This document shows, one piece after another, positions 5,934 to 13,525 of a DNA stretch of 20,318 bases. Below the pieces are notes generated by a model. That model saw only the letters and a program-made list of their open reading frames with translations, was not told where the DNA came from and searched no databases. The stretch's first letter is position 1, and every line of letters begins with the position of its first letter. Both the position numbers and the translations under genes were made by a program. The DNA comes from UBA7672 sp034439955 (lineage in GTDB: Bacteria; Pseudomonadota; Alphaproteobacteria; Caulobacterales; Hyphomonadaceae), in assembly GCA_034439955.1 (NCBI GenBank), contig JAWXBJ010000133.1:1-20318 (forward strand), read 5' to 3'.

Positions 5934-8887
5934 CAGCCTTCCCCCAACGGAGCCAGGGGCGTCATGCCCCGGAACTCGCGCACTGCAACTGCGTCGCGCA
6001 ACGTAATGTCGGGAAACTGCGGGTCGGCGCTTCCCGGGTCAAAGTATTTCCATGAGCGCGCGCATTTGACGCCTGAGGCGCGGCTCGTTGCGACCAGAAT
6101 TTGACCTGCGGCTAGGGACATTGACGTTCCATCTTCAGACTGGGCGCCGGAACCAAGACTGGCCTCCGATGTGATGAAGATATCGGCCGGGTCCTCGTCC
6201 TCAAAGGCGTCAAGGAATACAAGATCGGCTATGGCGACATCGACACGGGCTTCGAGCGACGAGCCGATCCGCTTCTCGCGCCGTTCGACCTCAAGCGCTC
6301 CGGTGACGGCCTTGCGCACGGTGAAGATGCGCTCCCACTTCGCGGCAACGTCCGGGTCGAGCCAGCCTTCCGGCGTCGCCGGGTATTGCCGCAGATGGAC
6401 GGACGCCGTTCCCGGATGGCGGTGCTCCCAGGCCTCCTCGCAGGTGAAGACCATGACCGGGGCAAACCAGGCGATCAGCCGGGACAGAACCTCGTCCATG
6501 ACCGTCCGCACCGCTCGGCGCCGCAGCGACGATGGAGCGTCGCAATAAAGCGCGTCCTTGCGGATATCGAAATAGACGGCCGAGAGATCGACCGCACAGA
6601 AATTCAGCAGCGCATGGAAGCCGCCCTTGAAATCATAGGCGGCCTGGGAGGTGCGCACCAGCAAATCGAGTTCGGCCAGTCGATGCAGCACCCACTGTTC
6701 GAGGCTCGGCATATCGTCACGCGCGACGGCTTCGGCCGGCGCAAAGCCATCCACCGCGCCCAGCAGATAGCGCATCGTGTTGCGCAGCTTCCGGTAGGTT
6801 TCGACATTCGCCGCGATGATGTCCGGACCGAAACTCGGATCGTCGGTATAGTCGGAAAACGCGACCCAGATGCGCAGAATGTCGGCGCCGAACTTGTCAC
6901 AGACTTCCTGCGGCGAGATGGTGTTGCCCAGCGACTTTGACATTTTCCGGCCGTCTTCGGCCTGAACAAAACCATGCGTCATGATCGCATCGTAGGGCGC
7001 ACGTCCGCGCGTCGCGCAGCTCTCCAGAAGGGACGACTGAAACCAGCCGCGATGCTGGTCGGACCCCTCCAGATAAACGTCCGCCGGCCATTTCTTGCCG
7101 CGATCCTCAAGCGTGAAGGCGTGCGTCGTTCCCGAGTCGAACCAGACGTCGAGGATATCGTTGATCTTGTCGTAGTCGTCGGGGTTGTGACCCTCACCGA
7201 GGAAGGTTTGCGCGTCCGCCGAAAACCACGCGTCCGCGCCGCCTTTTCTCACGGCCTCGACGATGCGCGCATTCACTGCATCGTCCTTCAGGATCTGAGC
7301 CGTCTGCCTGTGGACGAACAGCGTGAGCGGAACGCCCCAGGCGCGCTGGCGGGAAATCAACCAGTCGGGACGGTCCTCGACCATCGAACGCAGGCGTTCG
7401 CGGCCACGCTCGGGCGTGAACGCTGTGGCGTCTATGGCGGCTAGCGCCTTGTCGCGCAGGGTTTTGCCGCCAGCGTCTGTCTCGTCCATGGCGATGAACC
7501 ATTGCGGCGTCGCCCGGCGAATGACCGGCGCCTTGGAACGCCATGAATGCGCGTCTCGAAGGGTTGTCGTTCCGCGAGCCAGCAGGTTCCCCGACTCGAT
7601 CAGCTTGTCGACGACCGCCCTGTTGGCCGGTCCGTCCTCGCCGCGTTTCTTGCCGTCAAGGCGGATGATTTCAAGACCCTCGAAACCGGGACATTCCGAG
7701 GTGTAGCGGCCGAAGGCGTCGACGGTGTTGGGAATGTCGGTATTCTTGTGGCCGGTCGCGATCCAGACATTGTAGTCGTCCTCGCCATGTCCTGGCGCGG
7801 TGTGTACGAAGCCTGTGCCCGTCTCGCCGGAGACGTGGTCGCCAGGCAGAAGCGGAACGTCAAACTTATACCCGCCGAGGTTGGATTCGCGCAAAGGGTG
7901 CAAGCACCCCCACATTTCTTCGGGATGAATGTCCCGAAGAAATGTGTGCTTCGCCACTTTCGCTGCCTTCATCACACCGTCAGCTAGCTTTTTTGCCAGA
8001 ACAAACTTATCGCCCGATGCAGCCCAAGGCGCGAACGCCAAATCGTTCTCAAGCTCATCAACTACAAATAAGCCGTATTCGATTGTCGGGTTGAACGAGA
8101 CAGCTCGGTTTGCGGGTATGGTCCAAGGAGTGGTTGTCCAGATTACAAAACTGGCTCCATCAAGGTTCTTTCGATCAAGTATTTGCTGGCCAAGTTTCAA
8201 GCCATTCCACGGAAACTTCACCCAGATCGTCGTCGCCTTGCGGTCCTCGTACTCGATCTCGGCTTCGGCGAGTGCGGTCTGCTCGACCGGGCTCCACATC
8301 ACCGGCTTGGCGCCGCGTTTCAGCTGGCCCGACATCGCAACCTTGAGAAACTCCTTCACCGTCGCGGCCTCGGAGGCGTAGGCCATTGTGAGATAGGGAT
8401 TGTCCCAGTCGCCCATGACGCCGAGGCGTTTGAACTCCTCGCGCTGCACGTCGATCCAGCCTTCCGCGTAGGCGCGGCAGGCGGCGCGAAACTCTCCCGC
8501 GGGAACGTCGCGCTTCTGCCGGTTGTCGGCGCGATACGCCTCCTCGACCTTCCATTCGATCGGCAGGCCGTGACAGTCCCAGCCGGGAATGTAGTCGGCA
8601 TCGTAACCGGTCATCTGGCGTGAGCGGACAACGATGTCCTTCAGGATCTTGTTCATCCCGGTGCCGATATGAATGTGGCCGTTCGCATAAGGCGGACCAT
8701 CGTGCAGCATGAACGCCGGACGACCCTTGGCGTCGGCTCGCAACTGTTCGTAAAGCCTGCTCTCTTCCCACGATTTCAGCCTTGCCGGTTCCTGCTGCGG
8801 AAGGCCGCCGCGCATGGGGAATTCGGTCTTTGGCAGAAAAAGCGTGTCCTTGTAGGGATTGCTCGATTCAGCTGCGTCTTTGCTCAT
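5933..8887 (-). CDS. ileS: Isoleucyl-tRNA synthetase with variant HIGT signature
   Basis: This is the class I synthetase that charges tRNA-Ile, 984 aa from ATG 8885-8887. Visible blocks are PPYANGHIHIGTGMNKILKD (HIGH region, residues 73-76 reading HIGT), WDCHGLPIEWKVE, the CP1 editing-domain TTTPWTIPANRA, GTGFVHTAPGHGEDD, KMSKS (648-652) in DGRKMSKSLGN, and a C-terminal anticodon-binding domain. The C-terminal zinc knuckle is degenerate: KCARSW keeps one Cys of the first pair, and the second pair is absent. The frame stays open to a TTG at 8944 (1003 aa), but the ATG fits the family N-terminus better; neither has a good ribosome-binding site. A segment of about 360 bp (7861-8220) in the editing-domain region is about 50 % GC and contains a perfect inverted repeat, unlike the rest of the gene. 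The gene is followed by lspA with a one-base overlap. Confidence 0.97.
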   Translation of the reverse strand: MSKDAAESSNPYKDTLFLPKTEFPMRGGLPQQEPARLKSWEESRLYEQLRADAKGRPAFMLHDGPPYANGHIHIGTGMNKILKDIVVRSRQMTGYDADYIPGWDCHGLPIEWKVEEAYRADNRQKRDVPAGEFRAACRAYAEGWIDVQREEFKRLGVMGDWDNPYLTMAYASEAATVKEFLKVAMSGQLKRGAKPVMWSPVEQTALAEAEIEYEDRKATTIWVKFPWNGLKLGQQILDRKNLDGASFVIWTTTPWTIPANRAVSFNPTIEYGLFVVDELENDLAFAPWAASGDKFVLAKKLADGVMKAAKVAKHTFLRDIHPEEMWGCLHPLRESNLGGYKFDVPLLPGDHVSGETGTGFVHTAPGHGEDDYNVWIATGHKNTDIPNTVDAFGRYTSECPGFEGLEIIRLDGKKRGEDGPANRAVVDKLIESGNLLARGTTTLRDAHSWRSKAPVIRRATPQWFIAMDETDAGGKTLRDKALAAIDATAFTPERGRERLRSMVEDRPDWLISRQRAWGVPLTLFVHRQTAQILKDDAVNARIVEAVRKGGADAWFSADAQTFLGEGHNPDDYDKINDILDVWFDSGTTHAFTLEDRGKKWPADVYLEGSDQHRGWFQSSLLESCATRGRAPYDAIMTHGFVQAEDGRKMSKSLGNTISPQEVCDKFGADILRIWVAFSDYTDDPSFGPDIIAANVETYRKLRNTMRYLLGAVDGFAPAEAVARDDMPSLEQWVLHRLAELDLLVRTSQAAYDFKGGFHALLNFCAVDLSAVYFDIRKDALYCDAPSSLRRRAVRTVMDEVLSRLIAWFAPVMVFTCEEAWEHRHPGTASVHLRQYPATPEGWLDPDVAAKWERIFTVRKAVTGALEVERREKRIGSSLEARVDVAIADLVFLDAFEDEDPADIFITSEASLGSGAQSEDGTSMSLAAGQILVATSRASGVKCARSWKYFDPGSADPQFPDITLRDAVAVREFRGMTPLAPLGEG
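7911..7946. repeat. Perfect 15-bp inverted repeat inside ileS
   Basis: CACATTTCTTCGGGA (7911-7925) and its exact reverse complement (7932-7946) are separated by the six bases TGAATG. Flanking bases add a second layer (AAGCAC at 7902-7907 against GTGCTT at 7946-7951), and a smaller stem lies next to it (GGGTG/CACCC, 7896-7909). It encodes HTFLRDIHPEEM in the IleRS editing-domain region and keeps the frame open. It lies at the edge of the low-GC patch, which suggests an inserted palindromic element or recombined segment. No second copy was seen in this window. Confidence 0.85.
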
Positions 8888-8917
8888 GACAGGTCGGGGC
8901 TCATGACGGGTCGGGGC
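8884..8917. repeat. 17-bp tandem duplication at the ileS start codon
   Basis: TCATGACAGGTCGGGGC (8884-8900) is followed directly by TCATGACGGGTCGGGGC (8901-8917), with 16 of 17 bases identical. Each copy contains a leftward ATG. The second copy (8902-8904) opens a six-codon reading frame, MSPDLS, whose TGA overlaps the ileS ATG as ATGA. The first copy supplies the ileS start itself. Neither copy has a convincing Shine-Dalgarno sequence. A slipped-strand duplication is the simplest origin. A coupling leader peptide is possible but unproven. Confidence 0.75.
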
Positions 8918-8959
8918 TCGATCTGGGCGTCGCGATGGGGGCAAAAGCGGAGACGATTT

Positions 8960-8993
8960 CCCGGCGGTCGCGCTTCATTCAGCGCGCGCCGGG
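8960..8993 (-). promoter_or_regulatory. Strong hairpin in the ileS leader
   Basis: In the 185-bp ribF-ileS spacer, CCCGGCG (8960-8966) pairs with CGCCGGG (8987-8993). Inside this, CGCGCT (8969-8974) pairs with AGCGCG (8981-8986) around a six-base loop; the only flaw is a two-base bulge at 8967-8968. In the leftward transcript it would lie about 75 nt before the ileS ATG. No uridine run follows directly, so it is not a standard terminator. A weak promoter match lies further upstream (TTGGCG at 9055-9060, GCTATC around 9033-9038 on the reverse strand), which would place the hairpin in an ileS 5' UTR. The function is unknown. Confidence 0.45.
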
Positions 8994-9072
8994 CCCATAA
9001 TTCGAATGGCGGCAATCCGGGTCATCCGGCCTGATAGCAGCGCCTGAGGGTTCCCGCCAAGTGGAAACGCTT

Positions 9073-10032
9073 TCACTCCGGGTGGTCAGACAATGGAGGC
9101 GAAAGCACTCCCAGCGCAGCTCGCGCCTCGGCGGCGTCATCCCGCATCTGCTCGACCAATGCCTCGATCCCCTCAAACTTGATCTCGGGCCGCAGGTGCG
9201 CAGCGAAAGCGACATGCAATCGTCGCCCATAAAGATCGCCCGCGAAGTCGAAGATAACGACCTCCAGCAACGGATCTCGCAAGCCCGTCGTGGGCGTCCG
9301 GCCGAAACTGGCGACACCAGGGCGCCAAGCGCTCTCTTCGTCCAGCCTCGCCCAGACCGCATAGACCCCGTGGGCTGGCGACACGATGTCTCCGAGCGAC
9401 AGGTTCGCCGTCGGGAACCCCAGACTCCGTCCGCGCTTTTCTCCGTGCTCGACGACGGCATCCACGATCCAGTAGCCGCCCAGAGCCGCGCCGGCCCCGC
9501 GCATGTCCCCGTTCTGGATCATCTGGCGTATGCCCGTGGAAGACACCTTGCGGCCGTCTTCGGCCACCTCCTCCACGATGCTCGTCTCGAAGCCCAGCTC
9601 CTCGCCTAGCCGCCTCAGCGTTTCCGCAGCTCCGGTTCGTCCCTTGCCGAAGCGGAAATCGAACCCGACCGCCACGGCCCTGAGCCCGAGCTGGTCTCGC
9701 AGGACGTGTTGTGCGAACTCCCGATCGGTCATCGACGCCATCTCCGCGTCAAACCGCAGCAGACAACAGGCGTCGACGCCCAACCCGGCCAGCTCGATCG
9801 CCCGCCGCCGCGCCGTCATCAGGCGGAATGGCACGGCGTTTGGCTGGAAGTGCAGGCGGGGAGAGGGTTCAAAAGTCGCCACGATCAGCGGGGCGTTGAG
9901 AAACGCCGCAGTCTTTCGCGCCTGCGCAATGACTTCCCTGTGGCCCGCATGCAGCCCGTCGAAATTGCCGAGCGCTGCGGATGCGCCGCGCAGGTCCGGC
10001 GGTATGGCGGAATGATACGGGATGACGCGCAT
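9073..10032 (-). CDS. ribF: Bifunctional riboflavin kinase / FAD synthetase RibF
   Basis: RibF makes FMN and then FAD from riboflavin in the cytosol. The N-terminal nucleotidyltransferase part shows GNFDGLHAGH (22-31, HxGH type), TFEPSPR (53-59) and STGIRQ (165-170). The C-terminal flavokinase part shows GRSLGFPTANL (201-211, the PTAN motif), GVYAVWA, and LLEVVIFDFAGDLYG (255-269) with the catalytic Glu at about 257. The length of 319 aa is typical. ATG at 10030-10032 lies eight bases after the MaoC-gene stop, so the two form a unit; the Shine-Dalgarno is weak. Downstream is a 185-bp spacer before ileS, the widest gap in this leftward train. Confidence 0.96.
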   Translation of the reverse strand: MRVIPYHSAIPPDLRGASAALGNFDGLHAGHREVIAQARKTAAFLNAPLIVATFEPSPRLHFQPNAVPFRLMTARRRAIELAGLGVDACCLLRFDAEMASMTDREFAQHVLRDQLGLRAVAVGFDFRFGKGRTGAAETLRRLGEELGFETSIVEEVAEDGRKVSSTGIRQMIQNGDMRGAGAALGGYWIVDAVVEHGEKRGRSLGFPTANLSLGDIVSPAHGVYAVWARLDEESAWRPGVASFGRTPTTGLRDPLLEVVIFDFAGDLYGRRLHVAFAAHLRPEIKFEGIEALVEQMRDDAAEARAALGVLSPPLSDHPE

Positions 10033-10040
10033 GGTTGCGA

Positions 10041-10502
10041 TCAGCTCGGTTCTCCGCCCTCAACCGGGCCGGGTTGCGGGTCGGTTGATCCAGGCACCAT
10101 GACCTTTGCTTCGCCCTTCACGACAACCTTGCCATCGACTTCGCACTTTACGGCCAGTGTTACCCGATGACCGCGTTCGAACATCTCCGTCACCTCGGCC
10201 GTCGCGATGACGGTGTCGCCAATCCTGACGGGCCGCTTGAAGCGGATGGTCATCTCTGTGAAAATAGCGCCGGGTCCCGGCAGCTCATTGCCCAGGATGG
10301 CGGAAATGTAGGATGCCGTGAGCGCCCCGTGCGCGACCCGCGTGCCGAAGACGGATGTCCTGGCATACTCTTCATCCATATGCACCGGATTATAGTCTCC
10401 CGAGACACGGGCAAAATCGGCAACATCCTGTTCCGAAACGGTATTCTGGATGGATACGGTCATTCCCACGGCCAGATCCGCAAACGTCTTTCCCGCTTTC
10501 AT
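10041..10502 (-). CDS. MaoC-like (R)-specific enoyl-CoA hydratase
   Basis: This 153-aa hot-dog-fold protein has the hydratase-2 signature SGDYNPVHMDEEYA (34-47), in which D36 and H41 are the expected catalytic pair. It is followed by RVAHGALTASYISAILG, which is also conserved in PhaJ/MaoC proteins. The likely substrate is trans-2-enoyl-CoA, giving (R)-3-hydroxyacyl-CoA; the exact chain length cannot be read. I chose ATG 10500-10502 because GGGAAGGA sits just upstream, against a frame extending to 10529. It is the first gene of the leftward train and lies eight bases before ribF. The link to flavin or translation genes is probably operonic convenience. Its 131-bp upstream region is shared with the divergent receiver gene. 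Confidence 0.92.
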   Translation of the reverse strand: MKAGKTFADLAVGMTVSIQNTVSEQDVADFARVSGDYNPVHMDEEYARTSVFGTRVAHGALTASYISAILGNELPGPGAIFTEMTIRFKRPVRIGDTVIATAEVTEMFERGHRVTLAVKCEVDGKVVVKGEAKVMVPGSTDPQPGPVEGGEPS

Positions 10503-10633
10503 GTCCCGTCCTTCCCGATTTCGCGGCATTCAGAAGCAAAGCGCGACGCTTGCCTGCGAAGTTCGCGCCCGTTCATTCTTTTTTTGGCCGCCCAGCTTAA
10601 GATACCCGCCTTGCTGCCCGTCTGGAGCCGCCA

Positions 10634-11020
10634 ATGGCCGTCGATCTCTCCATGCCAGTGTTGATCGTCGATGACTACAGGACGATTGTCCGCATCATCC
10701 GCAACTTTCTCTCCCAGCTTGGATTCCACACGATCGAGGAAGCTTCGGACGGCAGGATGGCGCTGGAAAAGCTTCATCAGACACGCTTTGGACTGATCAT
10801 TTCCGACTGGCACATGGAGCCCATGAGCGGCTACGACCTGCTTCGCGAAGTCAGGGCCGACGATGAGCTGAAGGCCACGCCCTTCGTCATGGTCACAGCC
10901 GAATCGAAAACCGAGAATGTGATCGCGGCCAGGAATGCCGGCGTGAACAGCTACATTGTGAAACCATTCAACGCCGCGACGCTGAAAGGCCAGCTCACGG
11001 CGATCCTCGGCGAGTTCTGA
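10634..11020 (+). CDS. CheY-like single-domain response regulator
   Basis: This is a stand-alone 128-aa receiver domain with no output domain. Acidic pocket D13/D14 (VLIVDDY), phosphorylation site D58 (IISDWHMEP), switch residues T88 (VMVTAES) and Y107, and K110 (SYIVKPFNAATL) are all present, so it should be phosphorylated and signal by protein contact. The start at ATG 10634 has GGAG a few bases upstream. It is the only rightward gene between two leftward blocks, divergent from the MaoC gene and convergent (26 bp) with the HAD gene. The sequence is close to chemotaxis CheY, and the nearby TipF-like gene makes a motility or cell-cycle role attractive. No kinase is encoded here, so the partner is unknown. 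It could also be one of the Caulobacter Cle-type CheY proteins. Confidence 0.95.
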   Translation: MAVDLSMPVLIVDDYRTIVRIIRNFLSQLGFHTIEEASDGRMALEKLHQTRFGLIISDWHMEPMSGYDLLREVRADDELKATPFVMVTAESKTENVIAARNAGVNSYIVKPFNAATLKGQLTAILGEF

Positions 11021-11046
11021 AGTCGCGCCGGCCTCGAAGACGACGC

Positions 11047-11910
11047 TCACCAGGCCAGCTCCGGCATGGCGTAACGCGCCGCCGCGCCGTCCGAGGCGAG
11101 TACGCTTTCAGCAGCTTCCAGGAAACCCTCCCCGGCGGTCAGGGCGTGGCCATGAATACCGCCTCCGATGAACAGCGCGTCCAGTCCAGCCGCCATCGCT
11201 CCGCGCACGTCGGTTGCCGGGCCGTCGCCAATGGCCAGCGCCCGGCGGGGCGCGATCTCCCGGCCCGTTATCGTGGCCAATCGGTCGAAGGCGAGACGGT
11301 AGATGGCCGCGTCAGGCTTGCCCGGTCGGATCACCTTGCCGCCGAGAGCCTCATAGAGCGCCGCCACCGCCCCGGCCGCCCAGATCAGCGTCTCGCCGTG
11401 ACGGAATTGAATGTCCGGATTGGCGCAGACCATCGGCAGAGCCAATCGCGCCAGCTCCTGCAGTTCCGCGCGATAGCTGTCCGGATGACCGCCGGGATAT
11501 TCCCTCAGACTGGTGCAGCAGACCACGCGCGCTTCGGCCGGGTCTTTCGTGAAATCGAGATCCAGCCCTTCATAGACGGAGCGGTCATCGCGCAACCCGA
11601 TCGGATAGACGGGTCCCGGCGCGCGGCGTTGCAGTTCATGTCGCGTCGCGTCGCCGGACGTCACGACATCGTCGAAGCAACTTGCGGGCACGCCGAGCTT
11701 CGGAAACAACCCGGTGACCCGCGATTTCGGAACCGGCGCGTTGGTGATCAACACGACTGCCCCGCCGGTCTCCCTGAACCGCCTCAGCGCCTCGCAGGCC
11801 GGACCAAACGCCCGCTTGCCGTCGTGTATCACTCCCCAGACGTCGCAGAGAATTGCGTCGTAGTCGTTGCGGATATGGGACAGGCCCTCGAGCAGGCTTG
11901 CGGATGCCAT
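11047..11910 (-). CDS. TIGR01459-type HAD-superfamily (NagD-like, IIA) hydrolase
   Basis: This is a 287-aa HAD phosphatase of the class IIA/NagD type. Motif I is CDVWGVIHDG (22-31) with nucleophile D23; the usual second Asp is Trp, which is normal for the DVWGV subgroup. Motif II is LITNAP, the motif III Lys is in RPGKPDAAIYRLA, and motif IV is AIGDGPATDVRGA. The C2-type cap lies between motifs II and III. The substrate is unknown; a small phosphorylated metabolite is likely. ATG 11908-11910 has GAAGG seven bases upstream and lies 14 bp after the TipF-like gene, so the two are co-transcribed. From memory this subfamily is frequent in alphaproteobacteria near ribF, which agrees with the position here. 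Confidence 0.9.
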   Translation of the reverse strand: MASASLLEGLSHIRNDYDAILCDVWGVIHDGKRAFGPACEALRRFRETGGAVVLITNAPVPKSRVTGLFPKLGVPASCFDDVVTSGDATRHELQRRAPGPVYPIGLRDDRSVYEGLDLDFTKDPAEARVVCCTSLREYPGGHPDSYRAELQELARLALPMVCANPDIQFRHGETLIWAAGAVAALYEALGGKVIRPGKPDAAIYRLAFDRLATITGREIAPRRALAIGDGPATDVRGAMAAGLDALFIGGGIHGHALTAGEGFLEAAESVLASDGAAARYAMPELAW

Positions 11911-11924
11911 GAACTGCCTTCGGC

Positions 11925-13187
11925 CTACATCGCCGCCTGGCTGACACGGCGGATGAAATCCGGCGGCGGCGCCGTCTCCTCCAGCAAAGAGCCCTTGATC
12001 GGCCGGGGCGAACCAAAGACATGACCCTGGCCATAGGGAATCTCGAACTCGAGTATCTCGATGACGGATTTCTCGCTCTCGACCTTTTCAACAATGAGGT
12101 CGATGCCATACCGCGTGAAGACCGCCGGCACATCCTCGGGGGCGATGTCGCGCGAGACCGCCGAGATCGGTCGTTCGCCGCCGACGGTCAACTCTTGCAG
12201 CAGGCGCTCGCCATTGACCTTGACGAAGCGGACGCCGGCGGCCTGCAATTCCGGCAGGTCGAACACCAGACCATCGCCCTTGTCGAGTGAAAACCGGAAA
12301 CCAAGATCGCGCAGCCGTCCCATATTCCGGGATGCTGCGTCCGAGCGACCCTTGAAGGCGCGAACGCCAAGCTCGAAAATCATCGAGCCCGCCAGATCGC
12401 GATTCTCGCGCATGAACTCCAGAAAGGGAGGAAAGAACTGCTCATCCTCCAGCGAGGCCATCGCGATGTTGCAGAAAACGCCAATGCGGCGGTCGCGCTC
12501 CGACAGCCGCCGGACGATCTGGACGCAACGGAACAGGAGCATGTTGTCGATGACGCCGAGCAGGTTTGCGCGCTCGGCGGCGGCAAGGAATTCCCCGGGC
12601 ATGATCAGCTTGCCGTCGGCACGACGAAGCCGTGTGAAACCCTCATAGAAGCAGACCCGCCTTTGCGGCAGGTTCACGATGGGCTGCAGATGCAGATCAA
12701 CGCGATTCTCGCGCAATGCGTCGCGCACCGCATCAAGAGCGCCTGCGCCATCGACTGTGCTGTCGACAGCCCGCGCCCGGACCACCTGTAGACGGGATTC
12801 AAAATTCTTCCCCAGCTTCGAGATCATGTCCTCGAGGCCGCGCATCTCGCTGACCATCGTTTCACGTCGGGCCGCAACCTCCTTCTCGAAGGAGTTCTTC
12901 AGTTCTTCCGCGTGCGATTCGGCATGGGCGATTCTGGACGTCAGCTTGCGCAGCTCGGTTTTCAGTTCGAAGAAGCGCTTGTCCTCCGCTCCGCTTCCCA
13001 GACGCGAAAGCGCCAGGTGAAGCTGCCCAAATCCCAGCGCCGCTGCGGTTCCGATCAAACCAGCCGCGATGGGGGCGAGCGGGTTCAAACCGAGCGACAA
13101 CACGTCGAAGCGGTGCAAGGCGACCGCGCCCACGGCGCAGGCGGTCGCATAGACGAGCGCAAGCATGAAGTGGGCGATAACCGGCAT
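11925..13187 (-). CDS. tipF: TipF-like membrane protein with degenerate EAL domain (c-di-GMP receptor)
   Basis: The 420-aa protein has two N-terminal membrane helices (about 4-24 and 36-58), a charged coiled coil (about 68-135) and a C-terminal EAL-fold domain (about 150-398). The catalytic EAL is EGF (182-184). N240, E272, D302, K323 and Q387 remain at EAL-domain positions, but the DDFG motif reads LDKGDG, so the second metal-binding Asp is lost. This helix-helix-coil-degenerate-EAL layout is that of Caulobacter TipF, which binds c-di-GMP rather than cleaving it and helps place the flagellum at the new pole. Residual hydrolysis cannot be excluded by eye. ATG 13185-13187 has no clear Shine-Dalgarno. 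A 17-bp palindrome lies 21 bp upstream. The gene is followed after 14 bp by the HAD gene. Confidence 0.82.
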   Translation of the reverse strand: MPVIAHFMLALVYATACAVGAVALHRFDVLSLGLNPLAPIAAGLIGTAAALGFGQLHLALSRLGSGAEDKRFFELKTELRKLTSRIAHAESHAEELKNSFEKEVAARRETMVSEMRGLEDMISKLGKNFESRLQVVRARAVDSTVDGAGALDAVRDALRENRVDLHLQPIVNLPQRRVCFYEGFTRLRRADGKLIMPGEFLAAAERANLLGVIDNMLLFRCVQIVRRLSERDRRIGVFCNIAMASLEDEQFFPPFLEFMRENRDLAGSMIFELGVRAFKGRSDAASRNMGRLRDLGFRFSLDKGDGLVFDLPELQAAGVRFVKVNGERLLQELTVGGERPISAVSRDIAPEDVPAVFTRYGIDLIVEKVESEKSVIEILEFEIPYGQGHVFGSPRPIKGSLLEETAPPPDFIRRVSQAAM

Positions 13188-13208
13188 ATCTAAGGAAAAG
13201 GCCCCTGC

Positions 13209-13225
13209 GGCGTGAGACTCACGCC
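13209..13225. promoter_or_regulatory. Perfect palindrome upstream of the TipF-like gene
   Basis: GGCGTGAGACTCACGCC is an 8+8 bp inverted repeat around a single central base. It is centred about 30 bp before the ATG at 13187, a position suited to an operator or an RNA hairpin near the start of translation. It is not followed by a T-run on either strand, so a terminator is unlikely. I do not recognise the half-site GGCGTGAG as belonging to a known regulator. Confidence 0.45.
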
Positions 13226-13525
13226 CCTTCTACGACTCTTGTCATCCAGTTTGAGCGATAAGTCATCAGGTTAGCACGGCGCGCCACAGTCGCGTGAGGT
13301 CCTGCGCAGCCAGGCGGAATGCATCCTTGAGGGTTTTGTGTCTATCCCGCAACATCAGCGTTGCATTGGGGCCACAGACCCGAAGTCTCCGCTGTGCGCG
13401 TTCGGGCAGCGGATGGACACCCAATTCGGTTTGCCCTTATCTCGCCTTATTCGAGCTTTGCCGACCCGCTCAGACCACATAGATGGCTCAAGAGCTAGGT
13501 CAGGCACGGGGGCGACCGGGGAGCG

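Noticed and set aside
8888..8944. Start of ileS at the TTG (8942-8944).
   Set aside because: It would add 19 Pro/Arg-rich residues encoded by the tandem duplication, against the family N-terminus. The ATG at 8885-8887 is preferred although its Shine-Dalgarno is weak.
8888..9072. T-box riboswitch in the ileS leader.
   Set aside because: The spacer is short, has no T-box consensus, and T-boxes are essentially absent from alphaproteobacteria. Only a plain hairpin is supported.
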